From contig CADCVT010000128.1 of assembly GCA_902806215.1 (NCBI GenBank), positions 1 to 9,325 on the forward strand: DNA of 9,325 nucleotides, in the 5' to 3' direction. Numbering within the stretch: the first letter of the stretch is position 1; every line of letters begins with the position of its first letter. Origin of the DNA: an uncultured Solirubrobacteraceae bacterium. Its GTDB lineage: Bacteria > Actinomycetota > Thermoleophilia > Solirubrobacterales > Solirubrobacteraceae. Positions 6,835 through 9,325 of the stretch are shown here, in pieces. The position numbers and the translations under genes are program-made. Below the pieces are notes generated by a model that was not told the DNA's origin, did no database searches, and worked only from the letters and a program-made list of their open reading frames with translations.

Positions 6835-7392
6835 TTAGGCGGCGCGGAGCTGGCGCGACTCCTCCACCGAGCCGTCGGCGGGGACGTCGCCGCCGACGTT
6901 CACGTAGGCGGCGAAGGTCTCGAGCGACACGGCGGCGATCGCCTCGAGGAGCTCCTCGTCGGTCCAGCCCGCCTCGCGCGCCTCCTCGTGCAGGTGCGCG
7001 GGCGGCGCGTGCTCGACGACCGCCTTGAGCCAGACGAGCAGCGCGGCCTCCTTCGGGTCGCGCGCGTCCCACTGCTTGGCCAGCGCGACGTCGTCGAGCT
7101 TCAGGCCCGCGTGGCGGGCAGTGCGCTCGTGCAGGGTGATGCCCGCCGGCGAGCCGTGGTGATGGGCGACCGCGAGCGCGATCTTCTCGAGCGTGGCCAG
7201 CGGCAGATGCCCGTTGCGCAGCTCGCTGCGGAAGCGTGCGTAGCCGCGGAGCGCGGCGGGCGCGCCGGCGAGGACGCCGAGGAAGTTCGGGAGCTGCCCG
7301 CCCCGCCCGAGCGCGCCGCGCAGGACCGGCAGCGACCCCTCCGGAGCCGTCAGCTCGTCGTGGATGGGGAACCGGCTCATCTGGGTCTTCAT
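6835..7392 (-). CDS. Carboxymuconolactone decarboxylase / AhpD-fold protein lacking redox cysteines
   Basis: The 185-residue protein has the all-helical AhpD/CMD fold, best matching the peroxidase-related group of the carboxymuconolactone decarboxylase family. The core segment TLEKIALAVAHHHG (67-80, conserved Glu69) runs into SPAGITLHERTARHAGL, where H88 matches the family histidine. C-terminal helices EELLEAIAAVSLETFAAYVN (146-165) are also typical. AhpD-type enzymes have C-x-x-C seven residues before this His; here the same positions read S81-P-A-G84, so thiol peroxidase chemistry is not expected. I chose ATG 7392 because GAGG lies about 7 bases upstream; ATG 7380 is a second choice, and a longer frame from 7494 would run through the promoter and operator. 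It is probably co-transcribed with hxlR 10 bp downstream. True function (lactonase-like, binding, or decayed peroxidase) is open. Confidence 0.82.
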   Translation of the reverse strand: MKTQMSRFPIHDELTAPEGSLPVLRGALGRGGQLPNFLGVLAGAPAALRGYARFRSELRNGHLPLATLEKIALAVAHHHGSPAGITLHERTARHAGLKLDDVALAKQWDARDPKEAALLVWLKAVVEHAPPAHLHEEAREAGWTDEELLEAIAAVSLETFAAYVNVGGDVPADGSVEESRQLRAA

Positions 7393-7409
7393 GGCGCGCC
7401 TCGGGGAGT

Positions 7410-7428
7410 CACTTACTTTCCGTAAGTG
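7410..7428. promoter_or_regulatory. Candidate HxlR operator (19-bp inverted repeat)
   Basis: CACTTAC-TTTCC-GTAAGTG is a perfect 7-bp inverted repeat around a 5-bp spacer, 18 bp upstream of the CMD-fold start and inside the likely promoter. Half-sites of ACTTAC/GTAAGT type are what I would expect for an HxlR dimer, and the only such regulator here is encoded in the same transcription unit, implying autoregulation. The repeat is certain; the binding protein is inferred. Confidence 0.65.
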
Positions 7429-7443
7429 TACGTCCCTGGTCAA
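7415..7443 (-). promoter_or_regulatory. Putative promoter of the CMD/hxlR/glnA run
   Basis: On the minus strand TTGACC (7438-7443) is followed after 17 bp by GAAAGT (7415-7420), a weak -10 box that falls inside the palindrome at 7410-7428. Occupancy of the palindrome would block it. The -35 box is good; the -10 box is poor, so the exact promoter is uncertain. Confidence 0.35.
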
Positions 7444-7496
7444 GGGGAAATCGCCCAGGGGGCCATTCTCCCGGGTGAACCTGGTGCGGGACACGT

Positions 7497-7540
7497 GAAC
7501 GTACGTCGTGCCGGGCCAGAGCCCGGCTGCGCGTACGTTC
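7497..7540 (-). terminator. Two-part hairpin, probable terminator of the 171-residue gene
   Basis: An outer stem GAACGTACG/CGTACGTTC (7497-7505 with 7532-7540) encloses a 4x4 internal loop and an inner stem GCCGGGC/GCCCGGC (7510-7516 with 7521-7527) closed by the loop CAGA. It starts 17 bp past the stop at 7558 and lies ahead of the next promoter. There is no T-run after it, as in many high-GC terminators. It could act from either strand. Confidence 0.55.
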
Positions 7541-7557
7541 GGTGAGGCGCGTCGGGT

Positions 7558-8073
7558 TTAGGCGCCGGCGAGGACGCGGACGGCGGCGTCCGCCTCGGGC
7601 GCGCCGAGCGCGGCGACCAGCATGAGGACGACGCCGAGCAGGAACGCCCACAGGGCGACCCGATCGGGGTGCGCGTGGAAACGCTCGCCGGGAGCCGGCG
7701 GGGCCGAGCGGCGGCGGGTCGTGCGGATCTCGGGCTCGGCGTCGATGGCGCCGATCGTGGCGCGATCACCGCGGCCGTCGATCTCGACGGTGGGGCGCGC
7801 GGGCTCGGGAGCCTCGGTCCACACGTCGCCGCCGACCACGTCGTCGAGCTCGGCGTGGCTGTCGATGAAGTCGTGCCAGTCGATGTCGTGCAGCCGCGGC
7901 AGGTCGTCGGCGATCGCGACGGCGACCGCGGTCTCCAGCGGGCTGTCCACGACGGACGTGCGCGTGAAGCGGCCAGCGGCCTGGCGCTCGGGCGCAGGCA
8001 CGGAGGCCCCGGCGGCGCGGGGGCGGAGATGCTGGACGTCAGCCCACCAGGGCTGCTCGGCCGTGTCACTCAT
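7558..8073 (-). CDS. Uncharacterised single-pass membrane protein under c-di-AMP riboswitch control
   Basis: I do not recognise this 171-residue protein. It begins MSDTAEQPWWADVQHLRPRA, has an acidic, His/Asp-rich middle (about 54-90, including LHDIDWHDFIDSHAELDDVV), a basic stretch (RTTRRRS, 117-123, then HPDR), and one strong membrane helix at about 139-157 (LWAFLLGVVLMLVAAL) followed by a short tail. The positive residues before the helix predict the N-terminus in the cytoplasm and the tail outside. No signal peptide or enzyme motif is visible. The ATG at 8073 lies about 16 bases after the purine-rich 3' edge of the riboswitch (GAGGAAAGAG); GACGAGA closer to the ATG is a weaker ribosome site. 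Riboswitch control suggests a role in osmotic, potassium or cell-wall balance, the processes c-di-AMP governs, but that is inference. It is transcribed alone, with a hairpin after its stop. An overlapping frame at 7440-8069 is a shadow. Confidence 0.75.
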   Translation of the reverse strand: MSDTAEQPWWADVQHLRPRAAGASVPAPERQAAGRFTRTSVVDSPLETAVAVAIADDLPRLHDIDWHDFIDSHAELDDVVGGDVWTEAPEPARPTVEIDGRGDRATIGAIDAEPEIRTTRRRSAPPAPGERFHAHPDRVALWAFLLGVVLMLVAALGAPEADAAVRVLAGA

Positions 8074-8087
8074 GGCGGTGTCTCGTC

Positions 8088-8257
8088 TGCTCTTTCCTCG
8101 TGCCTACGGGGTTAGCTGACGGGCTCGCGCTGAAAGAGCTGCGCTACTCGATCCGGCCGCGGAATGGCCGTCTCGTGATTCGCCCCAACTGTTGGGTCCC
8201 CCGCTTCCCCCGACTGCCCCGCATTCGTGCGGGATAACCGGTGGAACTCAGCGGTGT
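8088..8257 (-). promoter_or_regulatory. c-di-AMP riboswitch (ydaO/yuaA class)
   Basis: Read on the minus strand, the hallmark blocks occur in the right order. GGGGGACCC (about 8194-8202) and GGGGCGAATC (8177-8186) match the GGAGGAACC...GGGGTTAATC block of the class. Next comes a variable hairpin, CGGCC...GGCCG, then a GTAGCGC hairpin ending GCGCGAG. Then comes the most diagnostic block, CCCGTCAGCTAAC (8111-8123), followed by CCCCGTAGGCAC and the purine tail GAGGAAAGAG (8090-8099). In structure this parallels the Thermoanaerobacter ydaO aptamer as I remember it. The class binds two c-di-AMP molecules and is usually an OFF switch. The 5' edge is uncertain because I could not place the closing stem P1; CGCTGAGTTCC near 8255 is one candidate. 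No intrinsic terminator with a T-run follows, so control may act on translation. The regulated gene is the 171-residue protein at 8073. Confidence 0.9.
8218..8233. repeat. Hairpin CCCGCA/TGCGGG, copy 1
   Basis: CCCGCA-TTCG-TGCGGG is a 6-bp inverted repeat with a 4-base loop. It probably forms a stem in the 5' part of the riboswitch leader. The same stem recurs at 8316-8330. Confidence 0.55.
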
Positions 8258-8267
8258 GACGGGCGGC

Positions 8268-8295
8268 AATGTAGCAGGAGGAGATTGTCCTGCAA
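8268..8295 (-). promoter_or_regulatory. Putative promoter of the riboswitch leader
   Basis: On the minus strand TTGCAG (8290-8295) and TACATT (8268-8273) are 16 bp apart, placing the start near 8261, just before the earliest plausible edge of the riboswitch. Both boxes are only moderate matches, but the position is right. Confidence 0.35.
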
Positions 8296-8315
8296 ATCGC
8301 TCAGAGTTATGGAGA

Positions 8316-8330
8316 CCCGCAGTTTGCGGG
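8316..8330. repeat. Hairpin CCCGCA/TGCGGG, copy 2
   Basis: CCCGCA-GTT-TGCGGG has the same 6-bp arms as the hairpin at 8218-8233 but a 3-base loop. It lies between the end of the cytochrome gene and the predicted riboswitch promoter, so it is probably not in the riboswitch transcript; it may add to termination of the cytochrome mRNA. Confidence 0.45.
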
Positions 8331-8340
8331 CCACGCCGGA

Positions 8341-8360
8341 CTGACCGGCGGGGCGGTCAG
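8341..8360 (-). terminator. Hairpin terminator after the cytochrome c gene
   Basis: CTGACCG-GCGGGG-CGGTCAG, a perfect 7-bp GC-rich stem, starts 6 bp past the stop codon of the cytochrome gene. No T-run follows on the minus strand. Its position right after the stop and ahead of the riboswitch promoter supports a terminator. Confidence 0.6.
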
Positions 8361-8366
8361 CCGCGG

Positions 8367-8846
8367 CTAGCGGCCGGCGACTTCGTCGACGTACTTCGCC
8401 ACGTCCTGGGCGTCGCGACCCTCGAACAGGCGGTCGGGCATCTGCCCTCGGCCGCGGTAGCGACCCTTCAGGATCGCGTCGAGCACGAGCTTCTCGGGCG
8501 CCCGGATGACGTCGAGGTTCGGCCCCACGCGGCCAACGGCCTTCGACGCCTTGAGCGTGTGGCACTGCGCGCACGTCGGGCTGAAGAGCGTGCGGCCGCG
8601 CTGCGCCTCGGCGCTCAGCTTCACGCCCTGGGCTTCCTTGTTGCGATCGCTGTTGTCGACGCCGGTGGCGACGGGGACGAGGATCGCGAACACGACCACG
8701 ACGAGGGCGGTCAGGGCGGCGAGGCCGAGGCGGCCTCCCCGGCGGTTGGGATCGAACACGGGACCGCGGCTGCCACTGCGCATCGCGATGAACACGGTGC
8801 CGAGCCCGAGGACCAGGAAGAGAAGGATGAAAAGCAGAGTCGACAT
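8367..8846 (-). CDS. Membrane-anchored c-type cytochrome
   Basis: This 159-residue electron carrier has one covalently bound heme. Two membrane helices (1-21 and about 40-61) are followed by a class I cytochrome c domain on the outer face: heme-binding CAQCH (92-96), GPNLD (108-112), a likely axial Met136 in GQMPDRLF, and the closing helix AQDVAKYVDEVAG (146-158). The short basic loop between the helices (RSGSRG, then NRRGG) is consistent with a cytoplasmic hairpin, which puts the heme domain outside. Such anchored cytochromes hand electrons between a quinol-oxidising complex and a terminal oxidase, but no oxidase gene is in view, so the partner is unknown. ATG at 8846 is the only reasonable start; an AGGG lies about 10 bases upstream and a TATAGG box (8858-8863) could be its -10. 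Terminator at 8341-8360. Confidence 0.9.
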   Translation of the reverse strand: MSTLLFILLFLVLGLGTVFIAMRSGSRGPVFDPNRRGGRLGLAALTALVVVVFAILVPVATGVDNSDRNKEAQGVKLSAEAQRGRTLFSPTCAQCHTLKASKAVGRVGPNLDVIRAPEKLVLDAILKGRYRGRGQMPDRLFEGRDAQDVAKYVDEVAGR

Positions 8847-8857
8847 GCGCGCAGGAC

Positions 8858-8881
8858 CCTATACCCACTGTCCGACGTGGG
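8858..8881 (-). promoter_or_regulatory. Possible promoter/hairpin before the cytochrome gene
   Basis: The 41-bp gap holds TATAGG on the minus strand (8858-8863), a fair -10 box with no convincing -35, and an inverted repeat CCCAC/GTGGG (8864-8868 with 8877-8881, 8-base loop) that could end transcripts arriving from the polymerase gene. Both are weak signals. Confidence 0.25.
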
Positions 8882-8887
8882 GTCGCG

Positions 8888-9325
8888 TCATCGCGAGCGT
8901 CCGTTGGTGAAGGACAGGACAGGTGGCGCGACGGCGCGGAAGTCGGCGCCCCCACCGCCCGCGGCGGCGACCTTCGGCGTCTCGTCGTGCTCCGCCTCCG
9001 TCTCGGGCGCGGCCACCGCGAGCTCGCGGACCTCGGCCGCCAGCTGATGAGGCGCCTCGAGCGCGTACAGGCGCTCGATGAGGACGTTGATGGCGCCGCC
9101 CGCCGACGCGAAGCGCTCGACGCGGCCCTCGGCCATCACCAGCGGCTCGGACCGGACCACGAGGCGGTCGCGCTCGTAGATCTTCGGCGGCACCACGAGG
9201 TTGATCGTCCCCTCCTCGTCCTCGAGCAGCATGAAGACGACGCCCTTCGCCGTCCCCGGGCGCTGCCGGGCGACCACGAGCCCGCCGATCTTCACCCGGC
9301 GGTGGTGCACCAGGCGCTCCAGGCC
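8888..9325 (-). CDS. dnaE2: Error-prone DNA polymerase III alpha subunit, C-terminal part (5' end outside window)
   Basis: The visible 145 codons are the C-terminal end of a DnaE2 (ImuC)-type polymerase, which carries out mutagenic bypass of DNA damage in many Actinobacteria and Proteobacteria, normally with ImuB and ImuA. The frame is open through position 9325, so the GTG at 9310 is an internal Val. The OB-fold is clear: RRVKIGGLVVARQRPGTAKG, then VVFMLLEDEEGTINLVVPPKIYERDR and VVRSEPLVMAEGRVER, ending the barrel with GGAINVLIERLYAL. DnaE2 proteins share the ARQRP-x-TAKG-VVF-x-LLEDE-x-G pattern. A low-complexity linker (ETEAEHDETPKVAAAGGGG) leads to the tail ADFRAVAPPVLSF, typical of this subfamily. 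The catalytic PHP and palm domains lie beyond the window, so whether the gene is whole cannot be judged. The start of the cytochrome gene is 41 bp downstream. Confidence 0.85.
   Translation of the reverse strand, partial: GLERLVHHRRVKIGGLVVARQRPGTAKGVVFMLLEDEEGTINLVVPPKIYERDRLVVRSEPLVMAEGRVERFASAGGAINVLIERLYALEAPHQLAAEVRELAVAAPETEAEHDETPKVAAAGGGGADFRAVAPPVLSFTNGRSR

Noticed and set aside
7393..7494. Start of the CMD-fold protein at 7494
   Set aside because: This stretch contains the palindrome and promoter-like boxes, and the added residues do not resemble the family; ATG 7392 has a GAGG site.
8253..8266. A 14-base match to the conserved 3' region of 16S rRNA (CCGCCCGTCACACC on the minus strand)
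   Set aside because: The flanking bases do not match rRNA and nothing else ribosomal is nearby; in GC-rich DNA this is most likely chance.
1..9325. CRISPR arrays, tRNAs, transposases, integrases, phage genes or attachment sites
   Set aside because: I saw no spaced direct repeats, cloverleaf pattern, transposase motifs or terminal inverted repeats; composition is even apart from short intergenic gaps.

Overview
This is a GC-rich, gene-dense bacterial chromosome segment. Frequent GTG starts, 4-base GTGA gene overlaps, a DnaE2-type polymerase, a short-form type I glutamine synthetase and a c-di-AMP riboswitch of the kind common in Actinobacteria all point to a high-GC actinobacterium. My best guess is the class Thermoleophilia (Solirubrobacter/Conexibacter-like), but that placement is inference. 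I see no tRNA, rRNA, IS element, prophage or CRISPR.

Layout. Positions 1-296 (minus strand) hold the N-terminal part of a MarR-family regulator, divergent from an MMPL/RND-type exporter at 357-2570 (plus). Their AT-rich 60-bp spacer has facing promoters and a palindrome that overlaps the exporter -35 box, suggesting a regulator/efflux pair. Everything after this lies on the minus strand.

Reading leftward from 7392 there is a compact run of six genes with gaps of at most 19 bp: an AhpD/CMD-fold protein that lacks the redox cysteines, an HxlR regulator, glutamine synthetase (glnA), a four-helix membrane protein, a TPR protein with two C-terminal membrane helices, and a TPR+AAA+ ATPase. The last three are joined by two GTGA stop/start overlaps and look like one membrane-associated AAA+ machine of unknown function. 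A 19-bp inverted repeat upstream of the CMD gene is the probable HxlR operator.

Positions 7558-8366 hold an unrecognised 171-residue protein with one C-terminal membrane helix, preceded by a well-conserved c-di-AMP (ydaO/yuaA) riboswitch with a candidate promoter. This riboswitch/orphan-gene pair and the AAA+ cassette are the two most interesting parts of the window. The right end holds a membrane-anchored cytochrome c followed (upstream in transcription) by the C-terminal OB-fold part of an error-prone DNA polymerase that runs off the window.

Working picture: three signal-responsive units (MarR/efflux, HxlR/CMD-fold, c-di-AMP/membrane protein) interleaved with core genes for nitrogen assimilation, respiration and mutagenic repair. 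All of it rests on reading the sequence alone, with no database search.
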